NCBI RefSeq assembly: GCF_001467525.1
Contig: NZ_LNXS01000019.1
Location: 1-64,000 of the forward strand
Length of the DNA: 64,000 nucleotides
Direction of reading: 5' to 3'
Source of the DNA: Legionella anisa
GTDB lineage: Bacteria; Pseudomonadota; Gammaproteobacteria; Legionellales; Legionellaceae
Position numbers and translations under genes: made by a program
The notes under the pieces: model-generated
What the model saw: the letters and a program-made list of their open reading frames with translations, nothing else
Database searches by the model: none
Told to the model about the DNA's origin: nothing
Shown here: in pieces, positions 9,443 to 17,658 of the stretch
Layout: each line of letters starts with the position of its first letter
Position numbering within the stretch: the stretch's first letter is position 1

Positions 9443-11020
9443 TTATTCCTTCACTTGGCCACGAAAATGAGCAGGTCTAAGTCCGGCTAATCCCAGGACT
9501 AATAAATAAATGATTACGGCAACTAATACGTGAACAGATAATAAGCCTAAACGCATACCTGGGGGAAAACTCAGCCAATAACTTACTGTACCACGCATGA
9601 AAATTAAATAAATACTAATTGCCGCGTTAGCAAAGAGTAATTGTATGCTGTATTTTAACCATCCCGGAGAGGGTTTGAATACCCCTCGTTTAATGAGTAA
9701 AAATAATAAAGCGCAGCAATTGACATAACCTGCCAATGCTGAAGCTAAAGTCAAGCCAGCATGAGCAAAATGCCCAACAAAAAGAAAACACAACAACGTA
9801 TTAACCACCATAGAAATCGCCCCCACCTTAACTGGAGTACTGATATCTTGTCGTGCATAAAAACCAGAAGCCAATACTTTGACCATCATAAAAGCAGGTA
9901 CGCCTGCAGCCAGAGTGATCAGGCTTTTTTGCGTCTGAATCACATCGTCGACAGTGAACTTGCCATAGGCAAAGCAACTTGCAATTAAAGGCATAGCAAA
10001 CAAGCACAGCCCCAAACCCGCAGGAACTCCTATAAGTAAAATAGAACGCAATCCCCAATCCAACGCGCTTGAGTATTGGCTTATACTTTGTTCGGCATGT
10101 CTTCGAGATAAATGCGGCAGAATCACCGTTGCAATCGCTACGCCAAAAACTCCTAATGGGAAATCTGTTAGACGGTCTGTGTAATACAACCAAGAGACGC
10201 TGCCAATTTTTAAAAAGGAAGCAAAAATACTGTCCACCATTAAATTAAGTTGAGCAATAGAAACGCCAAATAAAGCCGGAATCATAAGCTTAAGCACTTT
10301 ATTCACTCCAGCGTCATTTCTAACCAACTGAGGTTTTACCAATAAATTCCGTTGATGCAAAAAAGGAATTTGAAAAAGCAACTGCACAATACCAGCAATG
10401 AGAACCCCCCAAGCTAAACCGACTACGGGTTTTGGCAAGTGAGGACATAAATAGATCGCTGCAAGAATCATACTGATGTTCAGTAATACCGGTGTAAACG
10501 CGGGGATTGCGAAATAACCATAGGTATTTAATACAGCCCCAGCCATAGCAGTCAACGACACCAACATTAAAAAAGGAAAAGTAATGCGCAGCATTTCTGT
10601 AGCCAATACAGCACGACTACTGTCATGACTAAAACCAGGAGCAAATAAAAAGATGATCACAGGTGCAGCAAACATCCCTATTAACGTGACTACACTAAGA
10701 ATAGAACCTAAATATCCGGCGATACGTGCAATAAAAACACGTACATCGTTTGGAGAGCGTGTTTTTTGATATTCAGCCAGGACAGGTACAAAAGCTTGAG
10801 CAAAAGCTCCTTCTGCAAAGAGACGACGCATAAAATTAGGAATGCGGAATGCGACAAAAAAAGCATCCATACCGGCTTGGGCACCAAAAAAATTGGCAAG
10901 AACCATATCGCGCAAAAAACCTACAATACGTGAAATAAAGGTCATTACTGAAACCAGTGTCGTTGAACGCAATAAGCTTTGCCGTTTAGGTACCATAATC
11001 TCTGAATCGGTTGTTGACAT
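9443..11020 (-). CDS. murJ: Lipid II flippase MurJ (MviN)
   Basis: Moves lipid II across the inner membrane for peptidoglycan synthesis. The product has about 14 hydrophobic segments and the family N-terminus (SRIVGFLRDMVLANFFGA). Several starts are possible: TTG 11035, ATG 11029, ATG 11020 and ATG 10996. The last gives the length closest to E. coli MurJ and has CAGAG upstream; 11020 is given as a compromise. Next upstream is rpsT on the opposite strand, a conserved murJ/rpsT neighbourhood. Confidence 0.95.
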   Translation of the reverse strand: MSTTDSEIMVPKRQSLLRSTTLVSVMTFISRIVGFLRDMVLANFFGAQAGMDAFFVAFRIPNFMRRLFAEGAFAQAFVPVLAEYQKTRSPNDVRVFIARIAGYLGSILSVVTLIGMFAAPVIIFLFAPGFSHDSSRAVLATEMLRITFPFLMLVSLTAMAGAVLNTYGYFAIPAFTPVLLNISMILAAIYLCPHLPKPVVGLAWGVLIAGIVQLLFQIPFLHQRNLLVKPQLVRNDAGVNKVLKLMIPALFGVSIAQLNLMVDSIFASFLKIGSVSWLYYTDRLTDFPLGVFGVAIATVILPHLSRRHAEQSISQYSSALDWGLRSILLIGVPAGLGLCLFAMPLIASCFAYGKFTVDDVIQTQKSLITLAAGVPAFMMVKVLASGFYARQDISTPVKVGAISMVVNTLLCFLFVGHFAHAGLTLASALAGYVNCCALLFLLIKRGVFKPSPGWLKYSIQLLFANAAISIYLIFMRGTVSYWLSFPPGMRLGLLSVHVLVAVIIYLLVLGLAGLRPAHFRGQVKE

Positions 11021-11219
11021 AATTTTCATGCACAAAGTAAAATACTTTATAATATACTAAATGAATCGGCTGTCATAATCTTAAATGCCCGTGTATCAGT
11101 CTTTACATTGAAATAACCCGAACTTGGTAGATATCCTATTCCCTAATGTTCATTTGAGCATAAATAATACATACCGCAATTGAGAGAATCAATTTATACT
11201 TTAGAAACAAAGAAGTCTA

Positions 11220-11248
11220 TTGACAAATTCTAACTCATTGTGCATGAT
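11220..11248 (+). promoter_or_regulatory. Putative promoter of rpsT
   Basis: A perfect -35 TTGACA at 11220-11225, a 17-bp spacer and a -10 CATGAT at 11243-11248 (four of six matches). It lies about 42 bases before the rpsT start in the divergent murJ-rpsT region. Confidence 0.55.
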
Positions 11249-11289
11249 CATCATCTTTTTGTACCGTCTGAATGAGTGGAGATTTTTAA

Positions 11290-11556
11290 GTGGCAAATAT
11301 TAAATCAGCGATCAAACGTGCTCGCCAAAACGTAAAATTACGTCAACACAACGCCAGTGCACGTTCTATGTTCCGCACTTACATCAAAAATGTAATTAAA
11401 GCTGTTGAATCAGGTGATAAAGAAGCCGCTCATGCTGCCTACACCAAAGCTCAACCTGTTATTGATAAGGCTGCTGGAAAAGGTTTAATTCATAAGAATA
11501 AAGCTTCTCGTATTAAAAGCCGCTTGGTGGCTCGTGTTAAGGCAATGACCGCTTAA
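11290..11556 (+). CDS. rpsT: 30S ribosomal protein S20
   Basis: An 88-residue, strongly basic 16S rRNA-binding protein of the small subunit, beginning [13 protein letters not shown] after the initiator. The start codon is GTG with GGAG about nine bases upstream. Non-ATG starts are typical of rpsT; E. coli uses TTG and autoregulates at translation. It is a single-gene unit with its own promoter and a strong terminator at 11574. Confidence 0.97.
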   Translation: MANIKSAIKRARQNVKLRQHNASARSMFRTYIKNVIKAVESGDKEAAHAAYTKAQPVIDKAAGKGLIHKNKASRIKSRLVARVKAMTA

Positions 11557-11573
11557 TTTTTCAATTCATAAAC

Positions 11574-11607
11574 TTCGAACTGGCAGTGCCAGTTCGAAAT
11601 CCTTTTT
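11574..11607 (+). terminator. Rho-independent terminator of rpsT
   Basis: A 12-bp perfect stem, TTCGAACTGGCA pairing with TGCCAGTTCGAA around a tight loop (11574-11598), followed by ATCCTTTTTAT. It lies 18 bases after the rpsT stop codon. Confidence 0.85.
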
Positions 11608-11941
11608 ATATACTGATATAACAGTATTTATACTTAAAACTGACCGCAGCTTTTAAGCACATGCCCAAAACGACCTAGTAGCTCAACTCCTCAGTTAATG
11701 TTTATTCGAACGGTTGGGTTTGAGTTCAAGTTGTGAGCAAGGTTTTCTAAACAAGCGAAGCATACATTGGCATGTGGGCATTGATAAAATTTTCTCGCAA
11801 GATGTGCGCTAAATACAGCCCGTTCCGCCGGCTAGGGACTGAACGCTTAGATTTACCTGGGTTTACTTTGCGACCCCCAGGTTATGATGATTGCTCTTAA
11901 AAACGGCATGTAAATGACTGCTGCTTTCAGTTGTAGTCAGG
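11608..11941. other. Intergenic region with no recognised feature
   Basis: About 330 bases between the rpsT terminator and the end of the first orphan gene. I see no ORF of substance, no RNA gene and no copy of the window's repeat families. Confidence 0.5.
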
Positions 11942-12694
11942 CTAGCCGCCTGGAGAAAAGGACTCCTCACTCATTGCTATTAGCGTGGCTCTTGCATTTA
12001 ATATCTCTTCCACTAATGATTCATGCAAATTGAATGATTCCAATATAGTGAGAAAATGTCTGTTTTTTTTCAGGACCTCAATAATTTGTTCACTCACTTG
12101 CTCGTCTTTTGGATAAGGTAATAATCGCTCTAAAGCGCCATTAAGTAGGTGATTTCTATTTTGGATTTCGTTCTCTATTTCATCAATAGTCTCTAACGAG
12201 GTAGCTTCGTGCAGGAGCTCTTTAAAATGATTTTGTTGACTTACAAGCAGCTCTGCAACAGGCTTAAGTTCTTTTAGCTTGTTAATGAAAACAAATAATT
12301 CTGTTTGTTGTGTCTCGGATAGATTGAATGATGCTTCCTGCAGGCTTAATAATTCTTTTTTGGCTATAATATTTTTTGTTGTAGTCTCTGTATAATTCAA
12401 CAAAGTCATTACATTTTTGAACTTAGGAAGGTCAGCCATATATGCCTTCACTTTTGACATAGACTCTTCATTGGTTCCCTTTGTAAGCTCCAATAGAAAG
12501 CGATGAACTTTTCTTTCCTCGTTGATTATCATTTGAACAACGTTATCAAACTCGTCTCTATTATTTGCTGTATAGAGCTTATTTTGCAATACATTCAGCG
12601 CGTCACAAAAAGCATCAATTTTTATTTTATCCTCAGTAAAATTATCAATAATTTGCTGAGCATTTTTCTTTTTTGCCTGAAAAAGCCTACCCAT
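11942..12694 (-). CDS. Unrecognised helical/coiled-coil protein, candidate Dot/Icm effector
   Basis: 250 residues, rich in Glu, Lys, Leu and Asn, predicted by eye to be almost all helix with coiled-coil stretches (for example residues 140-200). There is no signal peptide and no membrane segment. The C-terminal tail (MSEESFSPGG) is acidic then small/polar, which is compatible with a Dot/Icm translocation signal. GAGGAAATAG precedes the start. It is the last of four orphan genes on this strand. No homologue is recognised; the effector idea is inference from genus and context. Confidence 0.65.
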   Translation of the reverse strand: MGRLFQAKKKNAQQIIDNFTEDKIKIDAFCDALNVLQNKLYTANNRDEFDNVVQMIINEERKVHRFLLELTKGTNEESMSKVKAYMADLPKFKNVMTLLNYTETTTKNIIAKKELLSLQEASFNLSETQQTELFVFINKLKELKPVAELLVSQQNHFKELLHEATSLETIDEIENEIQNRNHLLNGALERLLPYPKDEQVSEQIIEVLKKNRHFLTILESFNLHESLVEEILNARATLIAMSEESFSPGG

Positions 12695-12728
12695 TTTCTA
12701 TTTCCTCAATGTAATTAGCATCATGCAC

Positions 12729-14084
12729 TTAAACTGTTAATACTGACAGCACATCAGTTTGCCCCTTCACCTTCTGTGTACTTTCGTTTTCTCTTTGCAA
12801 TTGACCCAGCAAAGTGGTGCTGCCATGCATACTTAATACCACTTCCAATTTTACTTTCGGCTCAGGAGAGTCTACATGCGTACTTAGTACTCCCACTTGG
12901 GGTTTACCTTTTTTAGGTTCCTTATCTTTAGCACTCGCTTTTTCAGGGTCATTGCTAATGCTCTTCGAGCCGCTACTATCAGGCAGCGCAATCTCTTCTT
13001 CAGTATCTGCCAATCTTTTTCTCGCATCCTCAAGCATAAATGCTCTTGCTTTCTCTACAGCAGATTGAACGCTGTGCGCCCATTTTGGAACGTCGGGTAA
13101 TTCTTTTTTAAGTTTATCATCCCTACCCATGCTCCCTGGTTTAGCTAGATATCGTGTTCCTTTAATTTTACTCGGATCAGTTATCTCAGGAGTGAGTCCT
13201 CTGCTTCCGCCTGTACTTCTGAACGCCACGAATTCATTATACTCATTATCCACTTTCTCTAATAATGTACTTAGGCTTTCTGTTGTTAGGCCTTCTCTAA
13301 CAATCCGTTCTATTTCCTTTCTAGCTGCTTGATAATCTACTTTGAGTTCTGTCATGTTAATTCGACAAGGTTCCTGTTGGTGGGCAAATAACTCCAACTC
13401 AATCACATCTTCTACTACTAGTTTTTGTGATGAAGAGCCCAAATATTCCTCTTCAAGAGAAGGCTTCGCTCCATCTTTTGCAACCCATTTTACGTAAAAT
13501 TGCTCGAATTTTTTACAAAGATCTTCGATTTCACCAGCTTCAAAAAACTCTTGATAAACTTCAGTTTTGGCAAGAGCGAACATATGTTGATTAAAGTCTT
13601 TTGGTGTATACGCTTTATTATTCTTTAATCGGTAATGATTGTGATTATGTCCAAACTCTAATGGTAGATGATGCATTAACTTACCATGGAGGTCATCACT
13701 ACCTCTAAGATATAAATCGCATCCATCATCAACTTCTTTATGAGCCGTCGCTGCAGCATTATATAATTTATCTCTGAATTCTTGAGGGTATTGATCCAAT
13801 CCATCTGGAGCCCAAAAGTACCAAGTTAAAGTGAATCCTTTAACCTGGACAGCAACGCGAACTTCTATTTTTTCACCTTCATCCCTAATTTCATAAACAA
13901 CTCCTTTGGTCAACCTAAATTTATACCCTTCTTCATTAAGTTCTTGCTCTCTTTTTCTGTATTGTGCTTTATTTCCAGATGCAACAAGCAATTGAAGCTC
14001 TTTAGTTTGTTCTGTATTTTGATATGAAGTAAATTTTTTAACGACATGTTTTTTATTTAAAAAAACAAAAAAAGGGTTTGGCAT
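12729..14084 (-). CDS. Unrecognised protein, candidate Dot/Icm effector
   Basis: About 451 residues. The N-terminal 200 residues look globular, with a segment rich in Trp, Tyr and His (GFTLTWYFWAPDGLD; EFGHNHNHYRL). The middle is helical. The last 100 residues are low-complexity and charged (Ser, Lys, Asp, Pro), ending QTDVLSVLTV. No signal peptide. The start at 14084 (MPNPFF) is preferred to 14096 because GGTGGTC lies upstream. It sits 34 bases before the 250-residue orphan gene, a possible operon. I recognise no family. Confidence 0.65.
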   Translation of the reverse strand: MPNPFFVFLNKKHVVKKFTSYQNTEQTKELQLLVASGNKAQYRKREQELNEEGYKFRLTKGVVYEIRDEGEKIEVRVAVQVKGFTLTWYFWAPDGLDQYPQEFRDKLYNAAATAHKEVDDGCDLYLRGSDDLHGKLMHHLPLEFGHNHNHYRLKNNKAYTPKDFNQHMFALAKTEVYQEFFEAGEIEDLCKKFEQFYVKWVAKDGAKPSLEEEYLGSSSQKLVVEDVIELELFAHQQEPCRINMTELKVDYQAARKEIERIVREGLTTESLSTLLEKVDNEYNEFVAFRSTGGSRGLTPEITDPSKIKGTRYLAKPGSMGRDDKLKKELPDVPKWAHSVQSAVEKARAFMLEDARKRLADTEEEIALPDSSGSKSISNDPEKASAKDKEPKKGKPQVGVLSTHVDSPEPKVKLEVVLSMHGSTTLLGQLQRENESTQKVKGQTDVLSVLTV

Positions 14085-14234
14085 AATGACCACCATCAAT
14101 TACAAAAAAAATCCCATAGTGGTCGGGAATTTTAACTTATGCTTAAAATATAATCAATGATTATTCATTAAAGACGCCAATAAACTATTGGACATTAACG
14201 AAATTTAAACAACGCAAAAGTAAAAAACACGAAC

Positions 14235-15797
14235 TCAAAAGCTGTTGCAAGCAACTTTTTTTTCGCTTACCTCATCTTTGTTTGCCTCACGTCCTTTATC
14301 CATAATGCAGCCTTGGAAAAAAAGTTGTTTTTCGAGATTATTTCTTGTCAAAAAAAAACCGGGATCAACGGGAGAAGAATGTGGCTTTTCGCCCGTTTCA
14401 AGGAGTCGAGTCATTTCGGCTTGAGTCAAGGAATGAGCGTTTACTACTTTTTTTACAAAAACTAATTTTGGTTCGCCTTCTAAAGAAAATGACATTTCTA
14501 CTGCTGATTTAGAAGAAGCCAATTTACTAATGGTATTCTGAAGCCTCGTTTCCAGAAATGAATTTTTATTATTACTCAATGCATTTATCAATAGCTGTAA
14601 AGGTGAAAGCGTATAATCACTTATAGTACTTTTTGGAGCCTGGTGAGTAAACGCAGCCCCTAAGTCTGCGGGATCACTTTTTATAAAATTATTTAAAAAT
14701 TCGATAATGGGTGCTATTTGTAGTTGATGATCAATAGCGGCAGTCAATGCACGTACTATCATCATGATACCATTTAAATCAACATGATCACCAGTATGAA
14801 TTGTTTGCGTTAATGCTAAATTAACTTTGTCATCAAAGTTGCTCTTCCATATCTGATGTACGGCATCAATCAAAGCGCTTAAAGTTTCTGAATTTTGATC
14901 AATATATGCAGCCGAAACCAGTGACGTAAGCAGAACATGCAGCGTATGCTCCCCTTTATAAGGACCTACCTCATGAATTTTGCATAAAGAATCAACCAGG
15001 CCAGCAGAGCACATCTTATTTACATCAATCAGAATGCGACTAAGAATTTGTACTACTTTAGGATTATCCCCTATTGCATTCTTTATTGCACCGATTAATA
15101 CATAGATACCACTTTTACCTTTAAAAGAACTATACATAATTTCTTCAGTTAAGGCAGTACTTATAATTCCAGGAGATTTCCTAACAAAACTTCTTAAAAG
15201 CTCAGCAATTAATTCAGCTGTTGGCTGGTTATCAGATATTGAAGTAGCATTTGCCAAAGCACGTACAAGTACAAGGATTGCATTTTTTCCTTTTTCACTG
15301 CCTTCCTCTATATTTTTTGCAATTACAGAAGAAAGTTTATCACCTGTTTTCTCTAACAGTTGGCTGAAAATATAGTTAATTGCCACAATCGCTGAATTAT
15401 TTTTGGAATCGAAGGTAGCAGTAAAGAGATTATCCATCCAAGCATAAGCTACAGTTTGTCCCTCAAAAACACCATCAAGAGTCTGAGAAAGGATTGAAAC
15501 TAGAAGGTCTGGATTTTCATCATCGTATAAATTATATAAAAGTGCACAAATTTGCTGTGCTGCTTTCTCATTATATAGATTCAACGCACGTTGGAGGGCG
15601 TACGTTAGCCAGTAACCCAAATTACTTTCTGTTAAAGTTCCAGACGGAGTTTTCTTTATGAAATGATCGAGATGAGCAATCAACAACTCAAGTTCTTCGC
15701 TCGAAAGCTGAGGAGCCTTAGCACCTGGATATTGATCAAATGGGGTAGTTAGAAAACCTGTTGGGAAAAGGCTGCCTACGCCTAGAGAATCACCCAT
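14235..15797 (-). CDS. Unrecognised alpha-solenoid repeat protein, candidate Dot/Icm effector
   Basis: 520 residues with no signal peptide. From about residue 55 to 440 I count roughly seven tandem repeats of 50-57 residues. Each has a Gly-containing turn, a helix resembling (I/V)LVRALxxA, a second helix resembling LIxELLxxF, and a third ending SxAL. This is an alpha-solenoid layout distinct from Sel1, ankyrin or HEAT consensus as I know them. The C-terminal tail is charged (REANKDEVSEKK) and ends CNSF. Scaffold or host-protein binding is inferred. It lies alone, with 135-217 base gaps to its neighbours. Confidence 0.68.
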   Translation of the reverse strand: MGDSLGVGSLFPTGFLTTPFDQYPGAKAPQLSSEELELLIAHLDHFIKKTPSGTLTESNLGYWLTYALQRALNLYNEKAAQQICALLYNLYDDENPDLLVSILSQTLDGVFEGQTVAYAWMDNLFTATFDSKNNSAIVAINYIFSQLLEKTGDKLSSVIAKNIEEGSEKGKNAILVLVRALANATSISDNQPTAELIAELLRSFVRKSPGIISTALTEEIMYSSFKGKSGIYVLIGAIKNAIGDNPKVVQILSRILIDVNKMCSAGLVDSLCKIHEVGPYKGEHTLHVLLTSLVSAAYIDQNSETLSALIDAVHQIWKSNFDDKVNLALTQTIHTGDHVDLNGIMMIVRALTAAIDHQLQIAPIIEFLNNFIKSDPADLGAAFTHQAPKSTISDYTLSPLQLLINALSNNKNSFLETRLQNTISKLASSKSAVEMSFSLEGEPKLVFVKKVVNAHSLTQAEMTRLLETGEKPHSSPVDPGFFLTRNNLEKQLFFQGCIMDKGREANKDEVSEKKVACNSF

Positions 15798-16013
15798 GTA
15801 AATTGTCCCAAAAAAAGTACAACATTATTTTTTCATTATGATACCAAATGAATTGATACACAAGAAATTTATTGGCATTAAACTAGGTGTTTACAGACCC
15901 TATTAATTTTAAAAATCGTAGTCTGGGTGCAGTGAAACAAACTCCAGCTCACTTTTTCGCCTCATCGTTCCCAGACCACTTTCTTTAAAAATTCTTGCTT
16001 GCAATCCAAGATA

Positions 16014-17408
16014 CTAGGCCGGAGAGGTTACCAACGAAGTCTCATACGCTTCTTCACTTTCTATATAATTTCTTCCTATTATCTTACATAGATTTTTCTT
16101 ATCTTCTTTCGACAAATAAGAAGCTACCGCCTCAAGAGGGTTATAATCCTCCGCATCTTCAGGAGCATAAGTCTCAGAAGGATAATCCTTATCGATAATC
16201 CATTCATCCACTATTGCCATGTAAATAGAATTGAACAGCATTTTTGCCTGATGAATTTTAGCTTGTAATTTTTTCTCTTCCTTACTTCGAGGTGCAGAAA
16301 ATAAAGAAAGAGCAAAACCTTTCCAACCTGATATTTTAGTATCTTTTTTAGGCTCAATAGTGGCGAACTCTCTATAACATGTAACAATCAAATCAGCTAA
16401 ATCATTTTTATATTTAGTGAAATAATCTTTGTCTTCATCTTCTTGGTATTTCTTAGACAAAGATGCATTTCTTATTGCCCATTCTAAACGCTGTAACTTA
16501 CCGACAATATATTTCACCTCCGTGCGATACTCTGCATCTATGTTAAATAAATCTACGGTATCTTCTGCTAATTTATCAAAACTCTGTGGAGGTACGCTCC
16601 AATATAATTTAACATCTTTATCTTTCCAATTGCGAGAGAAAACCTGTTGACCTGATGATTTGGTATGTGGGCGTAATGTTCCTTCACTATGTAATAGAAT
16701 AGGTTCTAAACCGGGAATAAATCGTGGTAAAGAGGAGTTTTTGAAGGGTGCAAGTTGCTCTTCAGTGAGGATGCCTTCTAAAAGAGAAACTGCCCTAGTT
16801 TTGCAGGTATTTGAATTTTCGAGACTGGGTACAGGTAGCCAAAAATCAAACCCTAAGAACCCTATCTTCCTATAACCCAATGATAAATGAAAATCAAAAG
16901 GTTTCAATCGAGATGGGCGTCCTTCAATTTTCGCTTTAATTTGCTCAATTTCATAAATTTGTCGGGAATAGACCTCTTCCTTATAAATTCTTCCTTTTTT
17001 TTCCGGATCTGTTGTGAAGTTGTTACCATCACCTACCACTTCGCTAATAGCAGCTTTTTGCCCTGCAACTGCTGTGGCACAGCGTCTTTGTACTTCTTCA
17101 AATTGCTCTTGAGTAAGCTCAAAAGTATATCCATGTAAACCATGTCCCAGATCCATATAACGAATTTCTTCATTAATTAACATACCGTGGTTACCTTGAA
17201 AATCAACATCTAAATGATTTTTGATTTTGAATTTCTCTAAACGACTGTTTTTATCTCCAGTACTGGTAACACCATAAAAGCCCCAAGTCTCAACGACTTC
17301 AAGCAACCGTTTGCTTTCATCCAGTTTTGATAGAAAAAAAGAACCATGCCAAAAAGGATTGCCGCCTATAGTATGATCAAATACGCAAAAAGTTACCGTA
17401 TATTTCAT
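16014..17408 (-). CDS. Unrecognised protein with C-terminal E-block, candidate Dot/Icm effector
   Basis: About 464 residues. The N-terminal 130 residues (TVTFCVFDHTIGGNPFWHGSF) look like a compact alpha/beta domain. The rest is mainly helical with a Lys-rich stretch near 360. The tail ESEEAYETSLVTSPA matches the Glu-rich E-block followed by small residues seen in Dot/Icm substrates. No signal peptide. A longer start at 17438 is possible; 17408 is preferred because AGGGG lies upstream. Function unknown. Confidence 0.68.
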   Translation of the reverse strand: MKYTVTFCVFDHTIGGNPFWHGSFFLSKLDESKRLLEVVETWGFYGVTSTGDKNSRLEKFKIKNHLDVDFQGNHGMLINEEIRYMDLGHGLHGYTFELTQEQFEEVQRRCATAVAGQKAAISEVVGDGNNFTTDPEKKGRIYKEEVYSRQIYEIEQIKAKIEGRPSRLKPFDFHLSLGYRKIGFLGFDFWLPVPSLENSNTCKTRAVSLLEGILTEEQLAPFKNSSLPRFIPGLEPILLHSEGTLRPHTKSSGQQVFSRNWKDKDVKLYWSVPPQSFDKLAEDTVDLFNIDAEYRTEVKYIVGKLQRLEWAIRNASLSKKYQEDEDKDYFTKYKNDLADLIVTCYREFATIEPKKDTKISGWKGFALSLFSAPRSKEEKKLQAKIHQAKMLFNSIYMAIVDEWIIDKDYPSETYAPEDAEDYNPLEAVASYLSKEDKKNLCKIIGRNYIESEEAYETSLVTSPA

Positions 17409-17602
17409 CTCAACACCCCTGTTATTTAAATTAGACATTCCGTTGTATAACTAGATAAAACAGTAGATATTTTGAGTAAAAATTATAAAAGATGCAAGAA
17501 TTTATCCCAAAAAAAAAGAATAAATCTAAATAAATTTTTTGATTTAGATTCAATAAATTATATTTGGTGGGGTTAATTATAGCGTGAACAATTATAGAGA
17601 TA

Positions 17603-17641
17603 TGTTGCCCGAGTTATGCGTTTCTTCACCCGGGCTATAGC
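17603..17641. repeat. Decayed CCCGGG-type palindrome fragment
   Basis: TTGCCCGAGTTATGCG and TTCACCCGGGCTATAG resemble the arms of the CCCGGG family but are shortened and mismatched. It lies just after the enhC stop codon. A similar half-copy starts near 15918 with GTAGTCTGGGTGCAG. Confidence 0.5.
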
Positions 17642-17658
17642 TTATGATGAATTAATCA

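Noticed and set aside
14235..14249. C-terminal CNSF of the solenoid protein as a CaaX prenylation box
   Set aside because: The form fits C-a-a-X, but Asn and Ser are not aliphatic, so prenylation is not supported without an experiment.
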